Of a stretch of DNA of 64,000 nucleotides, positions 24,658 to 32,311 are shown one piece after another. The notes beneath the pieces are model-generated. The model was not told where the DNA came from and did not search any database. It saw nothing but the letters and a program-made list of their open reading frames with translations. The first letter of the stretch is position 1, and every line of letters begins with the position of its first letter. Made by a program: the position numbers and the translations under genes. Source of the stretch: an uncultured Alphaproteobacteria bacterium (GTDB lineage Bacteria > Pseudomonadota > Alphaproteobacteria > HIMB59); contig CACKEA010000002.1 of NCBI GenBank assembly GCA_902599045.1, forward strand, positions 62,001 to 126,000, read 5' to 3'.

Positions 24658-25890
24658 ATGTCTAAAAAATTATCTCTCCTTGGATATTTAATTTTATTTA
24701 CATTTATATTTTTTTTAATTTCAAGTTTCTTTAAGGATCAGTTAATTTATATTGAAGCGGGTCCGAAAGGCGGTTTTTTTGACACTTCAGCCAATGTCCT
24801 AACAAAAAGATTAAAAGATTATAATATTAACGCAGAAGTTATTAATCGTGAAGATACTGTTAAAATAGTAGATGATATTAACGATAATAATAAAGACATA
24901 CATGTAGGTTTTGTAGCTCAGGATTTAAAAAATGCTCAATTCAAAAACGTAGAAGCCCTTGGTTCCTTGATATTAGAACCTCTATTTATTTTTTATCGTA
25001 AAGATTTAGAATTGAATTCTTTAGCAGATTTTAAAGGGTTAAAGGTTGGTATTGGTCCAGAAAACTCTGGAACTAGATTGTTAGCAGAAACAATATTAAA
25101 TCTCTATGGAGTGAATGATGAAAATACTACATTTATTGACCAAACACATTCTATTCACTTTGATATGATGGAAAAAGGTGAATTAGATGTAGGTTTTTTT
25201 TTATTGCCAGCAAACAATCAATTCGTTTTTAAACTAGGTACAAATTCTAATTTAAAGATCTTTTCACTTAAAAATTCAAAAGCAATTTCGAGAAGATTCG
25301 ACTATTTGTATCCAGAAATAGTACAAGCAGGTGGATTTGATTTAAGAAATAATATTCCTAAAGAAGATATACAAGTTGTATCATTACCAGTTGATTTGGT
25401 GGCGAAAAAAAATTTGGATCCGTCAATTGTAGTTGCAATTTCTTTAATATTAAAAGAAGAATTTAAAGAACCTAATATAATTTCTGATGCATCATCGTTT
25501 CCATCAATGGAGTACATAAAAAATCTTGAGGTAAACAAACGAGCAAAAGAAATTATTGAGATGCCTTTTGGATCATTACCTTTTTTGTATAAATATTTAC
25601 CTTTTAAATTTGCAGCTTTTATTGATAAATTTGGAGTCATTTTATCCTACATTTTCACAATTGTAATCATATTAAGATATATAGGATTTCCAACACCATT
25701 TGAATATTATAAAAAGCTATTGGCACATTTTTACTTCAAAAAAATTGAAAATATATATAATAAATCTTTAAAAAGTAAACTATCAGAACAAGACATTAAA
25801 ACTCTGAAAAAAACTGAAAAACGTTTTGAGGAATTTTCCGAAAAGGAACAAGCGTATAAGATAATCAGCGAAATTAAACAGAGAATTTAA
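24658..25890 (+). CDS. TAXI-type solute-binding protein with membrane anchors
   Basis: The product (410 residues from ATG 24658; a GTG 18 codons upstream is in frame) has an N-terminal hydrophobic segment (LLGYLILFTFIFFLISSFF). The TAXI/TRAP-type binding fold follows: IEAGPKGGFFDTSANVLTKRL, DIHVGFVAQDLKNAQF, ADFKGLKVGIGPENSGTRLLAETIL and DVGFFLLPANN. A second membrane segment near 335-355 (FGVILSYIFTIVIILRYIGF) precedes a charged helical cytoplasmic tail. Normal TAXI proteins are soluble or lipid-anchored partners of a TRAP permease; no permease is present, so this may be a sensor-like or orphan receptor. It is the only gene between the ssrA-end repeats. Confidence 0.82.
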   Translation: MSKKLSLLGYLILFTFIFFLISSFFKDQLIYIEAGPKGGFFDTSANVLTKRLKDYNINAEVINREDTVKIVDDINDNNKDIHVGFVAQDLKNAQFKNVEALGSLILEPLFIFYRKDLELNSLADFKGLKVGIGPENSGTRLLAETILNLYGVNDENTTFIDQTHSIHFDMMEKGELDVGFFLLPANNQFVFKLGTNSNLKIFSLKNSKAISRRFDYLYPEIVQAGGFDLRNNIPKEDIQVVSLPVDLVAKKNLDPSIVVAISLILKEEFKEPNIISDASSFPSMEYIKNLEVNKRAKEIIEMPFGSLPFLYKYLPFKFAAFIDKFGVILSYIFTIVIILRYIGFPTPFEYYKKLLAHFYFKKIENIYNKSLKSKLSEQDIKTLKKTEKRFEEFSEKEQAYKIISEIKQRI

Positions 25891-26039
25891 TTTATTTAAC
25901 TTCATTGTGAAGATCTTTTATGCTTTTCCCCTTTTTCAATATTACACAATATTTATTTCTTTTTAGTCGTCTTATAGTCGACCAAACGGACTTGGTTGAT
26001 TAAATAAACGTTGCAATGATTAGAGAATCACGAATAAGG

Positions 26040-26060
26040 AAGGGGCGTTCTGTTGCCCGG
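26040..26060 (-). repeat. ssrA 3'-end copy matching 24438-24465
   Basis: The 15-base AAGGGGCGTTCTGTT plus GCCCGG at the 3' end of the permuted ssrA gene; it is the intact counterpart of the partial copy to the left. Confidence 0.7.
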
Positions 26061-26300
26061 CCGCCCCTAAGCCGCGCTTACCTAATTAGATTAAGCAGCG
26101 AGTGCTAATTGATTGTTTTTAGCAATTACTTTAAGTTTCTATACGAAGAAACGCTTACAACGAGCAAAAACTATATCCTTCAGAGCACGTCAAACCTATA
26201 TCACCCCCATAAAAATTTTTATGGTGGAGGTGTCGGGTACCGCCCCCGAGTCCGATACACCTATTACATACAGCGTTTATTGCCATAGTTGATAAACAAC
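26042..26300 (-). ncRNA. ssrA: tmRNA, circularly permuted two-piece alphaproteobacterial type
   Basis: On the minus strand the acceptor half comes first: a T-arm-like TCGGG/CCCGA stem, then CACCTCC and ACCA. After a short AT-rich linker come GGGGGTG and a GGTTTGACG segment typical of the tmRNA 5' end. GGGGGTG pairs with CACCTCC to make the acceptor stem. The coding half contains the tag ending AKNNQLALAA followed by TAA (complement at 26091-26093), then a strong GGGGCG/CGCCCC hairpin at 26042-26067. The order acceptor-then-coding shows circular permutation with removal of the linker. A -10-like TATATT lies at 26307-26312, giving a start near 26300. The stretch 25891-26340 holds this gene and no protein gene. 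Confidence 0.92.
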
Positions 26301-26340
26301 GCAGATAATATAGTCTAATAAATGAATCCTTTAAACATCT

Positions 26341-27267
26341 ATGAAGAAAAAAATCACTAAAGTGCCAAAATTTAAAGATTTTAAAACTACTAGAGCTACG
26401 TCGTCTGCTCTAGAAAAAATACTATATAAGCAAATACCTATATTAGACCATGGCTTTATAAGAGTTATTGACTATATGGGAACTGATCAGTCTATAGTTC
26501 AAGCGGCAAGAGTCTCTTATGGTGAGGGAACAAAAAAATTACGAGAAGACAGGGGCCTTATTAGATATTTGTTAAGTCATTGGCATACAACTCCGTTTGA
26601 GATGTGTGAAATTAAGTTTCATATTAAACTACCTATTTTTGTTGCTAGACAATGGATTAGACATAGAACTGCAAATGTAAATGAATACTCTGCAAGATAC
26701 TCAGTACTAGATAAAGAATTTTACGTTCCAGAAATGGATCAATTAGGATCTCAATCGACTACTAATAAACAAGGAAGATCAAATACTTTAGATAAAAAGT
26801 TTGCGAAGCAGGCTCAAGATTTAATTCAAAAGAATTCGGAGCAACTTTATGACGACTACCAAAATTTATTGAATGGTAAACTTTTGAATAACGATGAATA
26901 CGTTGAAGGGGAAGGATTAGCGAGAGAATTAGCTCGAACAACTCTTCCATTAAATTATTACACTCAATGGTATTGGAAGGTAGACCTTCATAATCTCATG
27001 CATTTTTTGAGATTAAGAGCAGATAGTCATGCTCAGTATGAAATACAAATTTATGCTGAAAAAATGGTTGAAATATTGAAAAAGTGGGTACCTTTAACAT
27101 ACGAAGCTTTCGAAGATTACCGTTCAGACTCATTCCAACTCTCTAAGGAGGCTTTAAAAATTGTTAAAGATAAATTAGCAAATAAAAAAATTAAGAAGTC
27201 TAATTACAAGCTATCCCCAAGAGAGCTTAGAGAGTTAGAAGTAAAGTTTAATATTAAATTATCTTAA
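26341..27267 (+). CDS. thyX: FAD-dependent thymidylate synthase
   Basis: ThyX makes dTMP from dUMP using FAD and methylenetetrahydrofolate. The 308-residue product has the family signature RHRTANVNEYSARYS at 107-121 (RHRxxxxNExSxRY). It also shows WHTTPFEMCEIKFHIKLP near 81 and the late LNYYTQWYWKVDLHNLMHFLRLR substrate-binding segment near 202-224. It starts divergently from ssrA and converges on mrp, overlapping its end by four bases. Confidence 0.97.
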   Translation: MKKKITKVPKFKDFKTTRATSSALEKILYKQIPILDHGFIRVIDYMGTDQSIVQAARVSYGEGTKKLREDRGLIRYLLSHWHTTPFEMCEIKFHIKLPIFVARQWIRHRTANVNEYSARYSVLDKEFYVPEMDQLGSQSTTNKQGRSNTLDKKFAKQAQDLIQKNSEQLYDDYQNLLNGKLLNNDEYVEGEGLARELARTTLPLNYYTQWYWKVDLHNLMHFLRLRADSHAQYEIQIYAEKMVEILKKWVPLTYEAFEDYRSDSFQLSKEALKIVKDKLANKKIKKSNYKLSPRELRELEVKFNIKLS

Positions 27268-28010
27268 CTTTGAAATTTTTTTGTGATTGCGTTTGTAATA
27301 TTTTCAAACTTTCGAGAATAGTCGTCATTGTAATCAAAACAATAGGGCTTTCCGTCATCACAACTTTTAGGGACATTTAAATTAAAAGGAAGCTCTTCAA
27401 TTAAATTTATATTTTCTTTTAGTAATAAAGATTTAGTTTTGGACTCACCAAAAATATATTTTTTTTCATTTTGTTCTTCTAAATAAGACATGTTTTCTAC
27501 TACACCAAGTATTGGAACATCCACCTTGATAAACATATTAATACCTCTAATGACATCTTTTAGTGATAACAGTTGGGGAGTTGTAATAATAAGCGTTCCA
27601 TCCAGTTTTAGTTTTTGAGACATGGATATTTGCACATCTCCAGTTCCAGGTGGAAAATCAACAATTAAATAGTCTAAATCACCCCATATTGTCTTATTTA
27701 TGAGACCATCAAGCCCTTTTGCTAACATTGGTCCTCTCCAAACAATTGCTTGTTCTTCATTGACTAGAAAGCCAATCGACATCGCCTTTATCCCAAATAC
27801 TTCAAAGGGCAAAAACTTCCCATCTTCAACTTTGGGTTCCTTATCTCCGATGCCAAGTAATGTTGGGACACTAGGTCCATATATGTCTGCGTCTAAAAGG
27901 CCAACTTTGTATCCTTGGTTCGCTAAAGTTATAGCGATATTACAAGCTACAGTGGATTTACCAACGCCACCTTTACAGCTTGAAATTCCAAAACAGGTCT
28001 TGATATTCAT
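27264..28010 (-). CDS. Mrp/NBP35-family ATPase lacking the CxxC motif
   Basis: A P-loop ATPase of the Mrp/ApbC iron-sulfur carrier family. The 248-residue product has the deviant Walker A KGGVGKST at 13-20, LLDADIYGPSVPTLLG near 38, DYLIVDFPPGTGDVQIS near 113 and TTPQLLSLKDVIRGINMF near 138. In typical Mrp proteins ENMSY is followed by a CPxC motif that bridges the Fe-S cluster; here ENMSY runs into LEEQNEKKYIFG with no cysteines. The N-terminal DUF59 domain is also absent. ATPase function looks intact, but cluster binding by the usual ligands is doubtful. Confidence 0.9.
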   Translation of the reverse strand: MNIKTCFGISSCKGGVGKSTVACNIAITLANQGYKVGLLDADIYGPSVPTLLGIGDKEPKVEDGKFLPFEVFGIKAMSIGFLVNEEQAIVWRGPMLAKGLDGLINKTIWGDLDYLIVDFPPGTGDVQISMSQKLKLDGTLIITTPQLLSLKDVIRGINMFIKVDVPILGVVENMSYLEEQNEKKYIFGESKTKSLLLKENINLIEELPFNLNVPKSCDDGKPYCFDYNDDYSRKFENITNAITKKFQS

Positions 28011-28036
28011 CTATTAAACACTACATATATTGTATC

Positions 28037-29137
28037 GTGAACAAAAACAAATTTAAAATTTTCGCACTTGATGGCCCCTGGGGTTCCTCTTCAGGAAATA
28101 ATAATAGAGGATCTGGCGGAGGTTTTTCTGGCGGTAATAACGATTCAATTGATGATCTTCTTAAAGATCTTAAAAATAAATATAAGTTTAAAATGCCTTT
28201 TAAAGGTGGTTTTAAGGGTGTTTCATTTTTAATTTTAATAGCTTTAGTGATTTGGTTGGCAACTGGTTTTTACAGAGTTGAACCTGATGAACAAGGAGTT
28301 GAATTATTATTTGGTAAGTGGAACGAAAGTACAACTGACCCCGGACTTCATTATTTCTTTCCTACACCTATTGGAAAAGTTCTAACACCAAAAGTAGAGG
28401 CAATTAGAAAAATTAATGTTGGCTTCAGATCGAGCGGTAACTCTACAAGAGATGTTCTTGAAGAAAGCATGATGCTTACATCTGATCAAAATATTTCAGA
28501 TTTAGACTATACCGTTCTTTATAGAATTAAAGATGCTGGCCAGTTTTTATTTAATTTAAGGGATCCTGAGGAAACCGTAAAAGTAATTTCTGAAAGTGTT
28601 CTTAGGGAAGTTGTTGGGCAAACAAACCTTGAAGGCCTTCTTACTGTATCTAGACAGTCTGTTGAAAGAGACTCACGGTCTTTACTCCAGGAACTCCTAG
28701 ATGAGTATGAAGTTGGAATATTAATCCAGTCTATTCAATTACAAGATGTTAATCCCCCAAGAGAAGTTATTGATGCTTTTGATGATGTCCAAAAAGCTAG
28801 GCAGGATAAAGAGAGAACTGTCAATCAGGCAGAAGCCTACAGTAATAGAATTGTTCCAGAAGCTAGAGGTGAAGCTGAAAAAATTCTTCAAGAAGCAGAG
28901 GGTTATAGAAACAAACTAATTAAACAAGCTGAGGGTGAATCAAGTAGATTTCTTCAAGTGCTAGATACCTACGAGCAGTCAAAAGAAACAACTAAAAAAA
29001 GAATATACCTAGAAACGCTAAGAGATGTTCTTTCAGGATCTAGTAAGATAATGATCGATCAAAACTCTGGAAATGGTGTTGTTCCTTATCTGCCATTAAA
29101 CGAATTAAATAAAAATAAACAAGGGGATAGCCAATGA
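28037..29137 (+). CDS. hflK: HflK membrane protease regulator
   Basis: One of the two SPFH-domain subunits of the HflKC complex that encloses and modulates FtsH. The 366-residue product has a Gly/Asn-rich cytoplasmic N-terminus (SSSGNNNRGSGGGFSGG), a membrane segment near 61-78, then the band-7 domain (RVEPDEQGVELLFGKW) and a long coiled coil (QAEAYSNRIVPEARGEAEKI). It begins a long plus-strand run and overlaps hflC by four bases. Confidence 0.95.
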   Translation: MNKNKFKIFALDGPWGSSSGNNNRGSGGGFSGGNNDSIDDLLKDLKNKYKFKMPFKGGFKGVSFLILIALVIWLATGFYRVEPDEQGVELLFGKWNESTTDPGLHYFFPTPIGKVLTPKVEAIRKINVGFRSSGNSTRDVLEESMMLTSDQNISDLDYTVLYRIKDAGQFLFNLRDPEETVKVISESVLREVVGQTNLEGLLTVSRQSVERDSRSLLQELLDEYEVGILIQSIQLQDVNPPREVIDAFDDVQKARQDKERTVNQAEAYSNRIVPEARGEAEKILQEAEGYRNKLIKQAEGESSRFLQVLDTYEQSKETTKKRIYLETLRDVLSGSSKIMIDQNSGNGVVPYLPLNELNKNKQGDSQ

Positions 29138-30003
29138 AAATGAGAAATTATGTAATCGTCGGACTTTCTTTCTTCTTTATTTTATTTGCATCAGGTTTTT
29201 TCTTTGTTGTAGATCAAACAAAACAAGTAATAGTTTTACAATTTGGTGAACCTCGTGCAGTACATCAAACACCTGGTTTAAAGTTTAAATTACCTTTTAT
29301 TCAAAACGTTGTTTACTACGATAGCAGGGTTTTAAACTTAGATCCGGCTCAAGAAGAAGTAATCCTTCGAGATCAAAAACGTATCGTGGTCGACTCAATT
29401 GTAAGATACATGATCAAAGATCCATTGAAGTTTTTTCAAACAACAAGAACAGAATTAGCATTAAATGATCGTTTGGGTAGAATTATAAACTCTTCAGTTA
29501 GAGGTGTGATTGCCCAGTATCAATTAAACGATTTGTTATCTAATGATCGTGATAAAATTATGGCCGAGATTTTTGAAAATGTTCGTGAAGATCAAGATAA
29601 CTTTGGTATTGAAATTGTTGATTTAAGACTAAAAAGAACTGAATTAACTCCTGAGGTTCAATCAAACGTTTTTGACAGAATGAGAACTGAGAGAGAAAGA
29701 GAAGCAAATCTTTTAAGAGCAGAGGGCCAAGAGATATCACAAAAAATTAAAGCGACTGCAGATAGACAAAAAATTGAGATTATTGCAGAAGCTGAAAAAC
29801 AATCTAATATTTTAAAAGGTGAGGGTGAAGCTGCAAGAAATAAAATATTGAATGATGCATTTGCAAGGGATCCTGAATTTTTTGAATTTATAAGATCTAT
29901 GGAAGCTTACTCAGATACTTTTAAAGACGGAACAACTACCATGGTTATATCGCCTGATAGTGATTTCTTTGAATACTTTGAAAACTCTGAGGGCTCAAAC
30001 TAA
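29134..30003 (+). CDS. hflC: HflC membrane protease regulator
   Basis: Partner of HflK. The 289-residue SPFH protein has an N-terminal membrane segment (YVIVGLSFFFILFASGFFFV), then VVDQTKQVIVLQFGEPR and LDPAQEEVILRDQKRIVVD. The coiled-coil region (RMRTEREREANLLRAEGQE) leads to the C-terminal FEFIRSMEAY. Standard operon order hflK-hflC followed by a Deg protease, as in many alphaproteobacteria. Confidence 0.95.
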   Translation: MKMRNYVIVGLSFFFILFASGFFFVVDQTKQVIVLQFGEPRAVHQTPGLKFKLPFIQNVVYYDSRVLNLDPAQEEVILRDQKRIVVDSIVRYMIKDPLKFFQTTRTELALNDRLGRIINSSVRGVIAQYQLNDLLSNDRDKIMAEIFENVREDQDNFGIEIVDLRLKRTELTPEVQSNVFDRMRTEREREANLLRAEGQEISQKIKATADRQKIEIIAEAEKQSNILKGEGEAARNKILNDAFARDPEFFEFIRSMEAYSDTFKDGTTTMVISPDSDFFEYFENSEGSN

Positions 30004-30018
30004 AATTAAAATATATCA

Positions 30019-31407
30019 ATGAAAAGTCTCATCTTTTTATTTTTTTTCAATTTATTTTTTCTTATAAATTCAAGTTTCGCACAATTTGAAAGAGGATACG
30101 CCGACTTAGTTGACGAGCTATTACCTTCAGTTGTCAGTATAGCTACTAGTCAGACAGTAGAGAGGCAGACAAGTCAATTACCTGAACTACCAGAAGGACA
30201 TCCATTTAATGATATGTTCGATGATTTTTTTGGAAATCAAATGCCCAAACGTGAAAATTTAACTGGTTTGGGATCTGGATTTATTATTAATGATGAGGGT
30301 TATGTGGTTACAAACAATCATGTAATTAGTGGTGCAGATCAAATCACAGTAATTTTTAATAATGGAATTGATGAAGTCTCCGCAGAACTTGTCGGGACCG
30401 ATCCTAAGACTGACATCGCTGTGTTAAAAATCGATCCTTCATCTATCAATATTCAAAGTGTAAATTGGGGCGATTCAGACATCTCTAGAGTTGGTGATAT
30501 TGTCTTAGCAATTGGAAACCCTCTTGGTTTAGGCGGAACCGTTACATCTGGAATTATTTCTTCTATAAACAGAGATATCGGTGGAGGCCCTTACGTTGAC
30601 TTTATACAAACCGATGCACCAATTAATAGAGGAAACTCTGGAGGACCTTTGTTTAATTTAGACGGAGAAGTTATAGGAATTAATTCTATGATAATTTCTC
30701 AAACAGGGGGTAGTGTTGGTTTAGGTTTTGCAATTCCATCTAAAACGGCAAAATTAATTGTTGAACAAATAATTTCTTTTGGTCAAGCAAAGAGAGGAAG
30801 GCTTGGTGTTCAAATTCAAGATTTAACTCAAGAATTCTCTGATAGCTTAGGTTATGACTCTACAGAGGGAGCTTTTGTAGCCTCAGTCGAACCAAATAGC
30901 CCCGCAGCACTCTCAAATATTCAGGCAGGGGACATTATTATTGAGTTTAATGATCAAAAAATTTCATCATTTAAAGATTTACCAAAAGTTGTTGCAGAAA
31001 CTCCTATCGGAAGCAAAGTTGTAGTTAAAGTTTGGAGAAATGGAGAGATAATAAATATTGATGTTAAAGTAGGTGAATTAGAAGAAGGCCGTAAAGTTGC
31101 TAAAAATGAGGGAGTGTATCTTGAAGAACTAGATATTACTGTCGAAGAATTATCTAGTGAAGCTATAAATAGTTTGGGCTTAGACTCAAAAACCTCAGGA
31201 ATTTTGGTTAAAGAAGTAGGTGATAAAAACGAAAATCTATTAAGTAATGATGTGATTATTCAAGTCTCAAGCGAAAAAATTAAAGATATTAACTCCTTTC
31301 AATCAATCATTGCAAATAGCATCAAATTAAATCGAGATAAATTATTATTAAGAGTTATCAGAGATGGTAATGAATTTTGGTTAATTAACCCATTCGTTAT
31401 TGAATAA
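30019..31407 (+). CDS. DegP/Do-like periplasmic serine protease
   Basis: A 462-residue exported HtrA-family protease for quality control of envelope proteins. A signal peptide ends at SSFAQ near 22. The catalytic triad is His101 (TNNHVISGA), Asp132 (TDIAVLKI) and Ser207 (NRGNSGGP), followed by two PDZ domains (about 265-350 and 370-455). It is cotranscribed with hflKC; the stop overlaps the miaA start. DegP, DegQ and MucD cannot be separated by sequence alone. Confidence 0.93.
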   Translation: MKSLIFLFFFNLFFLINSSFAQFERGYADLVDELLPSVVSIATSQTVERQTSQLPELPEGHPFNDMFDDFFGNQMPKRENLTGLGSGFIINDEGYVVTNNHVISGADQITVIFNNGIDEVSAELVGTDPKTDIAVLKIDPSSINIQSVNWGDSDISRVGDIVLAIGNPLGLGGTVTSGIISSINRDIGGGPYVDFIQTDAPINRGNSGGPLFNLDGEVIGINSMIISQTGGSVGLGFAIPSKTAKLIVEQIISFGQAKRGRLGVQIQDLTQEFSDSLGYDSTEGAFVASVEPNSPAALSNIQAGDIIIEFNDQKISSFKDLPKVVAETPIGSKVVVKVWRNGEIINIDVKVGELEEGRKVAKNEGVYLEELDITVEELSSEAINSLGLDSKTSGILVKEVGDKNENLLSNDVIIQVSSEKIKDINSFQSIIANSIKLNRDKLLLRVIRDGNEFWLINPFVIE

Positions 31408-32311
31408 GTTCCTTTTTGTTGTAGGCCCTACATGCTCAGGTAAAAATGATTATGCTTATGAATTATCAAAGTTAATAGATATAGAAATTATTAACGCTGA
31501 CAGTATTCAGGTATATAAACAATTAAAAATCCTATCTAACAGACCCACCGAGAAAGAATTAAAGATAGTACCTCATCATCTCTACGGACACATCAATAAC
31601 AAAGAATACTCAGTCAATCACTGGATTGATGATGTTAAACAAGTAATTAAAAATATTCAAAGTAGAAATAAGACACCTGTTTTTGTTGGAGGTACAGGAT
31701 TTTACATTCAATCTCTAATAGAGGGATTATCACAGATGCCATCAATCAGTCAAAAATTTAAAAAAGATGCAGAGGATTTATTTTTAAGTAAAGGCCCAGA
31801 CTATTGTTTAAACATTTTAGAAAAATATTATAAAGAAAAAATCTTCCCAAAAGACAAACAAAGGTTATTGAGTCGTTTAGCTTTTTGCTTGGAACACAAC
31901 GATACGATGGAAAATAATTATGGCAATAAAGTTGCTATCACTCCTAATCCCCTCGTAATACAAGTCACAAAACCTAAAAAAGATCTATATGAAAAAGCAG
32001 AGTTAAGATTTCAACAAATGATCAATAATGGTGCTTTAGAGGAGGTGAAATCCCTCTATGAAAATAAAAAAATATCTAAAACTCTATATAAGGCCCATGG
32101 TCTGCCTGAATTAATATCATGTATTAGAAACAAAAAGAGTTTAGACGAGGCTATCTACCTAGGTATAAAAAATACCAAAAGGTATATCAAAAGACAGTTT
32201 ACATGGTGGAATAACCAAAAATTTAGCCAACTTAATCTGAGAATAAACTATAAAAAAAGCTTCCCTAAAGATTCAATTGAAAATATAAGTATATACCTAA
32301 ATGGACAATGA
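31400..32311 (+). CDS. miaA: tRNA dimethylallyltransferase
   Basis: MiaA adds a dimethylallyl group to A37 of tRNAs reading UNN codons. The 303-residue product has a P-loop GPTCSGKN near 9-16, INADSIQVYKQL near 32, FVGGTGFYIQSLIEGL near 94 and the late GLPEL and TKRYIKRQFTWW segments. The P-loop has Asn where Thr or Ser normally coordinates Mg2+, although all other motifs are conserved. The start is TTG 31400, overlapping the degP-like stop; the stop overlaps ilvB. Confidence 0.93.
   Translation: MNKFLFVVGPTCSGKNDYAYELSKLIDIEIINADSIQVYKQLKILSNRPTEKELKIVPHHLYGHINNKEYSVNHWIDDVKQVIKNIQSRNKTPVFVGGTGFYIQSLIEGLSQMPSISQKFKKDAEDLFLSKGPDYCLNILEKYYKEKIFPKDKQRLLSRLAFCLEHNDTMENNYGNKVAITPNPLVIQVTKPKKDLYEKAELRFQQMINNGALEEVKSLYENKKISKTLYKAHGLPELISCIRNKKSLDEAIYLGIKNTKRYIKRQFTWWNNQKFSQLNLRINYKKSFPKDSIENISIYLNGQ

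Larger units (their letters stand above)
24438..26060. mobile_element. putative ssrA-targeted insert carrying a TAXI gene
   Basis: About 1.6 kb lies between the partial ssrA 3'-end copy and the intact ssrA gene. Its single gene encodes a membrane-anchored TAXI binding protein; no integrase is present. ssrA 3' ends are a well-known integration target for islands and phages. The orientation (displaced 3' end distal to the intact gene's 3' end) fits. Short, imperfect repeat, so this is less certain than the tRNA-Thr case. Confidence 0.45.
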
